Source: Parvibaculum sp049651025 (GTDB lineage: Bacteria; Pseudomonadota; Alphaproteobacteria; Parvibaculales; Parvibaculaceae). Taken from it: 64,000 nt of DNA. The stretch lies in the NCBI RefSeq assembly GCF_049651025.1, contig NZ_JBASBH010000077.1:1-64000 (forward strand). The letters run 5' to 3'. The notes below the pieces were generated by a model. The model did no database searches and had not been told where the DNA came from. It saw only the letters and a program-made list of their open reading frames with translations. Below are positions 47,052-54,328 of this stretch, piece after piece; within the stretch, counting starts at the first letter, position 1; each line of letters begins with the position of its first letter. A program made the translations under genes and the position numbers.

Positions 47052-47223
47052 GTCTTTGCTGGAGTCGATCGTCAGGCAGATCGTGAAAGACGATTGGATT
47101 CAGATGGATCGCTCGATTCGCGGAACCTAAGACTCCGGGAAAGGCTGAAACCATGCAGCCGATTGACGATGCGCCGGGCGGCGGCGCGCGTTAAACTGAT
47201 GCACGAATCCCGGAGGCGGTCCC

Positions 47224-48018
47224 ATGAAGCAATATCTCGACCTGATGGCCCATGTGCGCAGGCACGGCGTCAAAAAGACGGACCGGACAGGTACCGGCAC
47301 GCTCAGCACTTTCGGCTGGCAGTCGCGCTACAATCTCGCCGACGGCTTTCCGATGGTGACCACGAAGAAGCTGCATCTGAAATCTATCGTGCATGAGCTT
47401 TTGTGGTTCCTCGCGGGCGACACGAACATTGCCTATCTCAAGGCCAATGGCGTCGGCATATGGGACGACTGGGCGGACGAGGCGGGCGATCTCGGCCCGG
47501 TTTACGGGCACCAGTGGCGCTCATGGCCGACGCCCGATGGCGGCAAGATCGACCAGATCAAGAATTTGATCGACCAGATCAAGCGCAATCCGGATTCGCG
47601 CCGTCTGATCGTTTCTGCGTGGAACGTCGCCGATGTCGACGATATGGCGCTGCCGCCATGTCATTGCCTGTTCCAGTTCTATGTCGCGGAGGGCAAGCTC
47701 TCCTGCCAGCTTTATCAACGCTCTGCGGATATTTTCCTCGGGGTGCCGTTCAACATCGCCTCTTACGCGCTGCTCACCATGATGGTCGCGCAGGTGACGG
47801 GGCTGGAGCCTGGCGAGTTCATTCACACGTTCGGCGACGCGCATCTCTATTCCAACCATCTGGAGCAGGCGGACAAGCAGCTCGCGCGCGAGCCGAAGCC
47901 CTTGCCGAAGATGCATATCAACCCCGATGTGACGTCGATCTTCGATTTCACCTATGACGATTTCCGGCTCGAAGGCTACGAGGCTCATCCGCATATCGCA
48001 GCGCCTATCGCGGTCTGA
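47224..48018 (+). CDS. thyA: Thymidylate synthase ThyA
   Basis: Methylates dUMP to dTMP with methylene-tetrahydrofolate. 264 aa, the same length as E. coli ThyA. The nucleophile is C146 in LPPCHCLFQFYV. RTGTGTLSTFG, QLYQRSADIFLGVPFNIASYALL and HTFGDAHLYSNH are standard. CGGAGG lies 8 nt before the ATG. In the preceding 172-nt gap I see no gene. The stop overlaps a 45-codon ORF by one base. Confidence 0.97.
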   Translation: MKQYLDLMAHVRRHGVKKTDRTGTGTLSTFGWQSRYNLADGFPMVTTKKLHLKSIVHELLWFLAGDTNIAYLKANGVGIWDDWADEAGDLGPVYGHQWRSWPTPDGGKIDQIKNLIDQIKRNPDSRRLIVSAWNVADVDDMALPPCHCLFQFYVAEGKLSCQLYQRSADIFLGVPFNIASYALLTMMVAQVTGLEPGEFIHTFGDAHLYSNHLEQADKQLAREPKPLPKMHINPDVTSIFDFTYDDFRLEGYEAHPHIAAPIAV

Positions 48019-48155
48019 TGAGGTTTCGCCAGAAACTTGTGGCGGCGCTGGCGACGTTGCTGGTTCTCGTTCTCGCAGCGGCGAGCATGGGGATCATTCT
48101 CTCCAAGATGCGGCCGATCACGACTGAGCGCCTCGTCGCACCGGATATTCAATGA
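48018..48155 (+). CDS. Small single-span membrane protein ORF between thyA and folA (45 aa)
   Basis: ATG 48018 shares one base with the thyA stop (TGATG), and the TGA overlaps the folA start by 4 nt (ATGA at 48152-48155). The product MRFRQKLVAALATLLVLV ... continues with LAAASMGIILSKM and a polar C-terminal tail ending APDIQ: a basic N-terminus, then one clear transmembrane helix (about residues 7-29). The exact coupling to both neighbours and the membrane-protein-like composition favour a real gene. No family recognised; no strong ribosome site, so translation would rely on coupling to thyA. Confidence 0.55.
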   Translation: MRFRQKLVAALATLLVLVLAAASMGIILSKMRPITTERLVAPDIQ

Positions 48156-48664
48156 GCCCCATTCATCTCAGCCTTTTCATCGCCATTGCAGAAAATGGTG
48201 TCATTGGACGCGATAATGCCATGCCGTGGCGGCTGTCATCCGATCTCGCGTACCTCAAGCGCATGACGATGGGCAAGCCGATCCTCATGGGTCGCAAGAC
48301 ATGGGAGAGTTTCCCCAGGCGCCCCTTGCCGGGGCGGCCCAATCTCGTCGTCACGCGGGATGGCGATTACGACGCGCCAGGCGCGGAAGTTTTCGCGAGC
48401 GTCGATGAGGCGGTTGCGCGTGCGGAGGCGCTGGCGCACGAGCTACAGGTCGATGAGATCATGGTGCTTGGCGGCGCGCAGATTTATGAGGCGTTGATCG
48501 GGCGCGCGACGCGGATTTATCTCACCGAAGTTCATGCATCCCCTGAAGGCGATACGAGGTTTGCCTTTGATCGCACGGGCTGGCGCGAAGTTTCGCGCGA
48601 ACGGCATCAGGCGGGCGAGAAGGATAGTTCGGATTATTCGTTTGTGGTGCTGGAGCGGGGATAG
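48152..48664 (+). CDS. folA: Dihydrofolate reductase FolA
   Basis: Regenerates tetrahydrofolate after thymidylate synthesis. 170 aa. AIAENGVIGRDNAMPWRLSSDL gives the N-terminal strand, the WR motif and the active-site acidic residue D31; GKPILMGRKTWESF and VLGGAQIYEA supply the NADPH-binding motifs. It is coupled to thyA through the small ORF, so the thymidylate-folate cycle is encoded as one unit. Confidence 0.96.
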   Translation: MSPIHLSLFIAIAENGVIGRDNAMPWRLSSDLAYLKRMTMGKPILMGRKTWESFPRRPLPGRPNLVVTRDGDYDAPGAEVFASVDEAVARAEALAHELQVDEIMVLGGAQIYEALIGRATRIYLTEVHASPEGDTRFAFDRTGWREVSRERHQAGEKDSSDYSFVVLERG

Positions 48665-48677
48665 CTCCATTTTCGGC

Positions 48678-48764
48678 GTCGCTCCGGGACTTGATCCCGG
48701 AGCCCATGGGCCGCGCAAGCGTCACGGAAGACAGATGGGTTCCGGGAACAAATCCCGGGACGAC
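48678..48764. repeat. Palindromic intergenic repeat, family B copy 2 (87 bp)
   Basis: GTCGCTCCGGGA ... TCCCGGGACGAC ends; hairpins CTCCGGGA-CTTGA-TCCCGGAG and TCCGGGA-ACAAA-TCCCGGGA, with an inner CCCAT/ATGGG pairing. It has diverged from the GTCA-type ends of the other copies. Lies between folA and the next gene. Confidence 0.75.
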
Positions 48765-48787
48765 GGTATTGGGTGAGGATAGCCAGC

Positions 48788-49597
48788 ATGACCACCGATG
48801 AAATGAAGCTCCCTGCGTCGCTCCATTACGTCACCTTTCCGTCGCTGCATGAAACGCCGCTGACGATTGCGGCGCGGCTCAGCATTCCCGCGGGTTCGGG
48901 CAAGCGCCCTGCGGTTTTGATCCTGCATGGATCGGCGGGGCCGTCGGCGCGCGAAGTTGGATATGCCGATGTGCTGAACGCTGCAGGCTTCATCACGCTG
49001 GAGCCGGATCAATGGGCGGCGCGTGGCCTCAAAGGCGGCGCGGAGGGCAGGCCGAAGACGATGGTCGAGACCGTGCCAGATGTTTACGGCGCGCGGGCGT
49101 TTCTGGCGGCGCATCCTTTGGTCGATGTATCGCGCATCGGCGTCATGGGGTTTTCCTTCGGCGGTGTCGCTTCGATGCTCGCTGCGACACACAAGCACAA
49201 TGATGCGTTTCTACCGGGCGGGCATTTCGCGGCGTTCATGCCGTTTTATCCTGCCGCATGGACTTACAATCGCGTTCCGGGATTTGAGTTCGGCGATCTT
49301 GTCGATGCGCCGCTGCTGCTCGTCACGGGTGCGCTCGATCAATATGACAATGATCCGCATGTGACCGAAAAGCTTGTTGCTGGTCTGAGTGAGAAAGATC
49401 GGGCCAGGATCACGCTGAGGGTGATGGCGGACGCGCATCATTGCTTCGACATGCCGGGCGTCGATGTCACGGTCACCGATCCCTTCGGCAATCAGGGCAA
49501 GGGCGGCAGCGTCACCATGCGGCATAACCCGGCGGCGACGGCAGAGGCCCACAGGCTTGCGGTTGATTTCTTTTCGGGCGCGATGAAAAGTGCCTGA
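48788..49597 (+). CDS. Dienelactone hydrolase-like alpha/beta hydrolase
   Basis: 269 aa from ATG 48788. The fold begins RPAVLILHGSAG (oxyanion region); the nucleophile elbow GVMGFSFGGVAS has Ser rather than the Cys of true dienelactone hydrolases, and a late His is present in MADAHHCFDMPG. LLLVTGALDQYD carries a likely catalytic Asp. A family hydrolase of unknown substrate; its position 42 nt before the formaldehyde dehydrogenase gene is suggestive but it is not of the esterase D class used for S-formylglutathione. Confidence 0.82.
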   Translation: MTTDEMKLPASLHYVTFPSLHETPLTIAARLSIPAGSGKRPAVLILHGSAGPSAREVGYADVLNAAGFITLEPDQWAARGLKGGAEGRPKTMVETVPDVYGARAFLAAHPLVDVSRIGVMGFSFGGVASMLAATHKHNDAFLPGGHFAAFMPFYPAAWTYNRVPGFEFGDLVDAPLLLVTGALDQYDNDPHVTEKLVAGLSEKDRARITLRVMADAHHCFDMPGVDVTVTDPFGNQGKGGSVTMRHNPAATAEAHRLAVDFFSGAMKSA

Positions 49598-49639
49598 TGC
49601 TAGGGTGCGCCCGAGGATATTTTTTCAAGGAGTAATGCG

Positions 49640-50749
49640 ATGGACGTGCGTGCGGCGGTAGCTTTTGAAAAGGGTAAGCCGCTTGAAATCGAGACGGTGC
49701 AGCTTGAAGGCCCCAAGGCCGGTGAAGTGCTGATCGAGATCAAGGCGACGGGCATCTGCCACACCGACGCTTTCACGCTGTCGGGCGACGATCCGGAAGG
49801 CATGTTCCCCGCGATCCTCGGCCATGAAGGCGCGGGCGTCGTCGTCGAAGTCGGACCGGACGTGAAGTCGCTGAAAGTCGGCGATCATGTGATCCCGCTT
49901 TACACGCCTGAATGTCGCGAATGCAAAAGCTGCACGAGTCACAAGACCAACCTCTGCACCTCGATCCGCGCGACGCAGGGCAAGGGCTTGATGCCGGACG
50001 GCACGAGCCGCTTTTCCTACAAGGGGAAGCCTGTGCTGCATTACATGGGCTGCTCGACCTTCGCCAATTACACGGTGCTCCCGGAAATCGCATTGGCGAA
50101 AATCCGCAAGGACGCGCCCTTCGACAAGGTTTGCTATATCGGCTGCGGCGTCACGACCGGTATCGGCGCGGTGATGTTCACCGCGAAGGTTGAGCCGGGT
50201 GCGAATGTCGTCGTCTTCGGCCTTGGCGGCATCGGCCTCAATGTCATTCAGGGCGCCAGGATGGTCGGCGCGAATATGATCGTCGGCGTCGACATCAATC
50301 CCGATCGTCAGGCGCTTGCGCGCGCCTTTGGCATGACGCATTTCGTCAATCCGAAAGAGATCAAGGGCGACATTGTCGCGCATATCGTGGAACTCACGGG
50401 CGGCGGCGCGGATTACAGCTTCGAATGCATCGGCAATACGACGACGATGCGTCAGGCGCTTGAGTGCTGCCATCGCGGCTGGGGCGTTTCGACGGTGATC
50501 GGCGTTGCGGGCGCGGGGCAGGAGATTTCAACGCGGCCGTTCCAGCTTGTCACCGGGCGTGTGTGGAAGGGCTCTGCCTTTGGCGGCGCGCGCGGACGCA
50601 CGGATGTGCCGCGCATCGTCGACTGGTACATGGACGGCAAGATCAATATCGACGATCTCATCACGCATGTGATGCCGCTTGAGGACATCAACAAGGGTTT
50701 CGACCTGATGCATGAAGGCAAGTCGATCCGGTCTGTCGTGGTGTTTTAG
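49640..50749 (+). CDS. frmA: S-(hydroxymethyl)glutathione dehydrogenase / class III alcohol dehydrogenase
   Basis: Zinc-dependent medium-chain dehydrogenase that oxidises the glutathione adduct of formaldehyde. 369 aa, standard. Catalytic zinc ligands lie in ATGICHTDA and GHEGAGVV; the structural zinc site is CRECKSCTSHKTNLC (four Cys). VFGLGGIGLNVIQGA is the NAD-binding fold. KSCTSHKTNLC and GMTHFVNP are typical of class III enzymes. CAAGGAG is placed 9-15 nt before the ATG. Confidence 0.95.
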   Translation: MDVRAAVAFEKGKPLEIETVQLEGPKAGEVLIEIKATGICHTDAFTLSGDDPEGMFPAILGHEGAGVVVEVGPDVKSLKVGDHVIPLYTPECRECKSCTSHKTNLCTSIRATQGKGLMPDGTSRFSYKGKPVLHYMGCSTFANYTVLPEIALAKIRKDAPFDKVCYIGCGVTTGIGAVMFTAKVEPGANVVVFGLGGIGLNVIQGARMVGANMIVGVDINPDRQALARAFGMTHFVNPKEIKGDIVAHIVELTGGGADYSFECIGNTTTMRQALECCHRGWGVSTVIGVAGAGQEISTRPFQLVTGRVWKGSAFGGARGRTDVPRIVDWYMDGKINIDDLITHVMPLEDINKGFDLMHEGKSIRSVVVF

Positions 50750-50765
50750 AGAAGCCGCAATTGCT

Positions 50766-50800
50766 ACTGTCACCCCCGGCCTTGCGCCGGGGGTGACAGT
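50766..50800. repeat. Single 15-bp inverted repeat related to family B
   Basis: ACTGTCACCCCCGGC-CTTGC-GCCGGGGGTGACAGT is a perfect 15-bp stem with a 5-nt loop, 16 nt after the formaldehyde dehydrogenase stop and 3 nt before the next start. It shares the GTCACCCC end with the B repeats and looks like a B element collapsed to one hairpin. It could end transcription or bind a protein; there is no T-run. Confidence 0.8.
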
Positions 50801-50803
50801 AAG

Positions 50804-51373
50804 ATGTTTGGTGTGATGCCCCTGAAAAAAGCCGCCATCACTCTTGTCATACCCAATGCCGAGCTTTTGCCCGGCTATGCGGATGCTTTGCGGCAAGGGT
50901 GGTCGCCGAACACCATGGTCGATGTCAGCGCCGACGAGTTGGCAGCGGTGGAGGCGGACCCGCAGGCGTTTCTCGCCGATCTCACATCGCCGGGCGGCGT
51001 GATCCGACATGCGGATGGCAGCGAGACGCCGCGTCTGCCCTCGCGCCTTTTCTGGATTTCGGACGGTGCGTTTTGCGGCGCCATAGGTCTGCGCTTTCAA
51101 CCGGGTACAGAAGAGCTGCCGCATTTCGTGCCGGGGCATATCGGCTATTCCATCGTTCCGTGGAAACAGCGGCGCGGCTATGCGACGGCGGCGCTTGCGC
51201 TCATCTTGCCGATTGCACGGGCGGAGGGGCTGACCCGCGTCGTGGTGAGTTGCGATGCGGATAATGAGGCATCGGAAAAAGTCATCGTGGCAAATGGCGG
51301 CGTACTGATCGGCGATGTGCCGCACGATCCCGAGACGGGAAAGCCGAAGCTGATATTCCGGATCGCAACGTGA
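50804..51373 (+). CDS. GNAT-family N-acetyltransferase
   Basis: 189 aa. IGYSIVPWKQRRGYATAALALILP is the acetyl-CoA-binding motif A (consensus RxxGxA/G), and ADNEASEKVIVANGG is motif B, both of GNAT enzymes. It is close to RimJ/RimL-like acetyltransferases, substrate unknown. ATG 50804 directly follows the hairpin; the in-frame ATG 50816 is an alternative. It overlaps the amine oxidase gene by 4 nt (GTGA). Confidence 0.87.
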   Translation: MFGVMPLKKAAITLVIPNAELLPGYADALRQGWSPNTMVDVSADELAAVEADPQAFLADLTSPGGVIRHADGSETPRLPSRLFWISDGAFCGAIGLRFQPGTEELPHFVPGHIGYSIVPWKQRRGYATAALALILPIARAEGLTRVVVSCDADNEASEKVIVANGGVLIGDVPHDPETGKPKLIFRIAT

Positions 51374-52629
51374 GCGGCGATGTCGACATCGCCATTGTCG
51401 GTGCGGGTGCAGCGGGGCTTGCGGCGGCGCGGCGCGCGCGAGATTTCGGCCTGTCCTTCGTCGTGCTGGAAGCCAAGAACCGCATTGGCGGGCGCGCGCA
51501 TACCGACACGGAAACCTTCGGCACGGCATGGGATCGCGGCGCCCATTGGCTTCATTCGGCGGCGGTCAATCCGCTGACGCGAATGGCCGATGTCCTCGGA
51601 CAGCCCTATCTGAAACGGGAAAGTTTCCGCAACCGCAATCTGCATCTCGGTACGCATTGGGCGGATATCGAAGAATGCGACGACTGCAATGCGGAGATGG
51701 ATGCCGCCTTCGATGCGGTCGATGCGCTTGGTGGAAGCGGCCTCGATGTTCCGGTGTCGCAGGCGCTCGACGGATCGAGCCGCTGGTATCGCCTCATCGA
51801 GCATGTTCACGAAGCGATCAGCGCCTTTCCGCCGGAGCGGATTTCGGCGCTCGATCTTCATTGCTACTACGACAGCGGCGAGAACTGGCCGCTCATTCGC
51901 GGCTATGGCGCCTTGATTGAAGCCTGCGGCGCGAGCGTGCCTGTGTCGCTGGAGACGCCGGTGGACGAGATCGCATGGGCGGGGAAGGGCGTTCAGCTTG
52001 CGACGCCCAGGGGAACGATCAAGGCGCGCGCGGCCATCGTCACGGTTTCGACCAATGTGCTTGCGAGCGGGCGCATTCGTTTCTTGCCGGGTCTGCCGGT
52101 CGAGATGCAGCGCGCGCTTGAAGCCGTGCCGACCGGCTTTGCGGACAAGGTGGCGTTTCAGTTTTCGCGGGATGTCTTTGGGCTGCCGGATACGAGCTAT
52201 GCGTCCTTCATGGATGAGCGCGATCCCGCGCGCCATGCGCTGAGCTTTCAGATCAGGCCATTCGGCAAGGAGCTGGCCATCGCCTATCTCGGCGGGCGTT
52301 TCGCCGGTGAGATGGAGCGGGCGGGCGAAGCGGCAATGGTGGACATGGCGCGCGCGGCGCTTGCAGACATGTTCGGTTCCGCGATCCTCGACCATCTGGT
52401 GAAGGTTGCCGCAACCCAGTGGGGCAATGATCCGCATACGATGGGCGCCTATGCCTGCGCCCTGCCGGGGCATGCGGATCAGCGGACGGTGCTGGCCCAG
52501 CCACTCGACGGGAAAATCTTTCTGGCGGGCGAGGCTGTGCATGCATCATGGTTTTCGACCGTGCAGGGGGCCTGGCTTAGCGGCATCGACGCTACGGAAC
52601 GGGTGGCTCGCAGTTTGTTGCCGGTATGA
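51370..52629 (+). CDS. FAD-dependent amine oxidase family protein
   Basis: 419 aa. The dinucleotide-binding motif IAIVGAGAAGLAAARRARD with the acidic residue in VVLEAKNRIGGRAHTDT (Rossmann fold plus the GG motif) and the C-terminal KIFLAGEAVHASWFSTVQGAWLSG are diagnostic of flavin-containing amine oxidases. Substrate unknown. GTG 51370 overlaps the GNAT stop by 4 nt, so the two probably function together, for example in polyamine or amine turnover; that is inference. Confidence 0.9.
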   Translation: MSGDVDIAIVGAGAAGLAAARRARDFGLSFVVLEAKNRIGGRAHTDTETFGTAWDRGAHWLHSAAVNPLTRMADVLGQPYLKRESFRNRNLHLGTHWADIEECDDCNAEMDAAFDAVDALGGSGLDVPVSQALDGSSRWYRLIEHVHEAISAFPPERISALDLHCYYDSGENWPLIRGYGALIEACGASVPVSLETPVDEIAWAGKGVQLATPRGTIKARAAIVTVSTNVLASGRIRFLPGLPVEMQRALEAVPTGFADKVAFQFSRDVFGLPDTSYASFMDERDPARHALSFQIRPFGKELAIAYLGGRFAGEMERAGEAAMVDMARAALADMFGSAILDHLVKVAATQWGNDPHTMGAYACALPGHADQRTVLAQPLDGKIFLAGEAVHASWFSTVQGAWLSGIDATERVARSLLPV

Positions 52630-52679
52630 ACCATTGCTCTCCGCCCGTGCGCTCGCCAGAATGAGTGCATGAGAATTCG

Positions 52680-52702
52680 GCGTGGGAGGCATCCTCCCGC
52701 GT
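52680..52702 (+). repeat. Hairpin between the amine oxidase and SMP-30 genes
   Basis: CGTGGGAGG-CAT-CCTCCCGCG, a near-perfect stem with a 3-nt loop, lies 22 nt before the next start. There is no T-run, so termination is doubtful; it may be a 5' UTR fold. Confidence 0.4.
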
Positions 52703-52724
52703 TGCAAAAAACAGGGAGGAATTC

Positions 52725-53642
52725 ATGGCTGGAACAAAACTTGTCGCGGATGGACTGCAGTTTCCTGAAGGCCCGATCGCCATGCCGGATGGCAGCGTCA
52801 TCCTCGTGGAGATCAAGCGCGGCACGCTGACCCGCGTGACGGCGGCGGGCAAGGTCGAAGTCATTGCCGAGCTTGGCGGCGGTCCGAACGGCGCGGCTAT
52901 CGGCCCGGACGGTGCCTGCTATGTTTGCAACGATGGTGGCTTCGAGTGGCATGAACAAGGTGGCCTGACTATTCCGGGCGGCAAGCCTGCGAATTATTCG
53001 GGCGGGCGCATCGAGCGCGTCGATCTCAAGACCGGCGCGGTCAAGGTTCTCTATACCGAATGCAACGGCAATCCGCTGATCGGTCCGAACGACATCGTCT
53101 TCGACAAGGAAGGCGGCTTCTGGTTCACCGACCACGGCAAGACGGATGGCCGCATTCAGTATCGCGGCGGTCTTTATTACGCGAAGATCGACGGGTCCCT
53201 GATCAAGGAAATGGCTTTCCCGATTCTGAGCGCCAATGGCGTCGGCCTCTCGCCTGACGAAAAGACAGTCTATGTCGCCGACACTTATTCGGCGCGTCTT
53301 CTCGCTTTCGACATTACGGCGCCGGGAGAACTCGCGCCGCCGGACGGGCTTGGCGGTGCAGGGCGTTATGTCGGCGCTGCGCCGGGGCATACTTTCTTCG
53401 ACAGTCTTGCTGTCGATGCCAAGGGCAATATCTGCGTTGCGACAATCCTCAATGGCGGCATCACGATCTTCTCGCCGGATGGCAAGAATAGCCATGTGCC
53501 GATTGATGATATTCTCGTCACCAATATCTGCTTCGGCGGAAAAGACCTGAAGACGGCCTATATCACGGCATCGTCCACAGGCAGGCTTCTGTCGATGGAA
53601 TGGCAGACGCCCGGCTTGCCGTTGAACTTCCTCAATAAATGA
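52725..53642 (+). CDS. SMP-30/gluconolactonase/LRE family protein
   Basis: 305 aa from ATG 52725, with GGGAGGA 4-10 nt upstream deciding the start. Beta-propeller hydrolase pattern: LQFPEGPIAMPDGSVILVEIKRG, GPNGAAIGPDGACYVCNDGG, GPNDIVFDKEGGFWFTDHG (metal-ligand Asn and Asp), NGVGLSPDEKTVYVADT. Such proteins hydrolyse sugar or other lactones; the substrate here is not known. No sugar-pathway genes are nearby. Confidence 0.88.
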   Translation: MAGTKLVADGLQFPEGPIAMPDGSVILVEIKRGTLTRVTAAGKVEVIAELGGGPNGAAIGPDGACYVCNDGGFEWHEQGGLTIPGGKPANYSGGRIERVDLKTGAVKVLYTECNGNPLIGPNDIVFDKEGGFWFTDHGKTDGRIQYRGGLYYAKIDGSLIKEMAFPILSANGVGLSPDEKTVYVADTYSARLLAFDITAPGELAPPDGLGGAGRYVGAAPGHTFFDSLAVDAKGNICVATILNGGITIFSPDGKNSHVPIDDILVTNICFGGKDLKTAYITASSTGRLLSMEWQTPGLPLNFLNK

Positions 53643-53734
53643 CACCCATGTGTCCGTGGCCGGAAACTCTGACTGCGGACACATCTTCGTCTTCACCTCG
53701 CCGTGTGAGCGTGGCAATATGCCCGCGCTTCAAA

Positions 53735-53758
53735 TGGCCCCGCATTCAATGGGGGCCA
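53735..53758 (+). repeat. 5' UTR hairpin upstream of the small secreted protein
   Basis: TGGCCCC (53735-53741) pairs with GGGGCCA (53752-53758), just before the ribosome site. A second pair, ATGTGTCCG / CGGACACAT (53648-53656 and 53676-53684), lies right after the SMP-30 stop. No gene is seen in this 134-nt gap. Confidence 0.4.
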
Positions 53759-53776
53759 CAACCCGGGAGGACTAAG

Positions 53777-54133
53777 ATGCGTCTTTTCTTCAGTGTGCTT
53801 GTTGCGTCAGTTGCGTTCACCGGTGCTGCCTTTGCCGACACCAATGCCTCGCTTTTCGGCAATACGGTTGTCATCACGTCGGCCAGCGGCGTCACCAAGG
53901 CGATGGTCAATGAAGACCACACCTATGAGACGGTTCTGCCTGACGGCAAGTCGGTGAAGGGGACGTGGGCGGCTGCGGGCGAGGAAACCTGCTACACGCA
54001 GACCGAGCCGGCACCTGCCGCAGATATGAAACCGTTCTGTACAAAGAACGAAGCGCGCAAGGTTGGCGATACCTGGGAGTCGAAGGGCCCGGACGGCACG
54101 ACAGTGAAATTTGCACTGCAGGCCGGTCACTGA
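53777..54133 (+). CDS. Small secreted protein of unknown function
   Basis: 118 aa from ATG 53777, with GGGAGGA 4-10 nt upstream. MRLFFSVLVASVAFTGAAFA is a clear signal peptide. The mature 98 residues contain two cysteines (ETCYTQ and KPFCTK) likely to form a disulfide, and a beta-rich repeat-like pattern (HTYETVLPDGKSVKGTW, GDTWESKGPDGTTVKF). I do not recognise the family. It is expressed from its own unit, as a strong terminator follows. Confidence 0.85.
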   Translation: MRLFFSVLVASVAFTGAAFADTNASLFGNTVVITSASGVTKAMVNEDHTYETVLPDGKSVKGTWAAAGEETCYTQTEPAPAADMKPFCTKNEARKVGDTWESKGPDGTTVKFALQAGH

Positions 54134-54166
54134 TCCTTCGCCGGTTTATCGCGTTACGATCATCAG

Positions 54167-54199
54167 AATGGCCGGTCCCTCGGGGACCGGCCATTTTTT
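54167..54199 (+). terminator. Strong intrinsic terminator
   Basis: AATGGCCGGTCCC pairs perfectly with GGGACCGGCCATT around a 3-nt loop, followed by TTTTG. It ends the small secreted protein transcript; A-residues on the left could also let it act on the opposite strand. Confidence 0.92.
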
Positions 54200-54215
54200 G
54201 TTCGTTCGCGTCTTA

Positions 54216-54301
54216 ATGTCATCCCGGCTTTATGCCGGGATCCAGGGGTGGCAAATTTTGAGCAAGCGGCCCTGGACCCCGGGACAAGCCCGGGGTGACA
54301 T
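54216..54301. repeat. Palindromic intergenic repeat, family B copy 4 (86 bp)
   Basis: Ends ATGTCATCCCGGC and CCGGGGTGACAT. Hairpins ATCCCGGC-TTTAT-GCCGGGAT (left) and CCCCGGG-ACAAG-CCCGGGG (right), with inner TCCAGGG/CCCTGGA pairing. Same length and plan as copy 1 at 40137. It lies between convergent genes. Confidence 0.85.
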
Positions 54302-54328
54302 CGGAGGTTTATAGAAGGCGACGACTGC

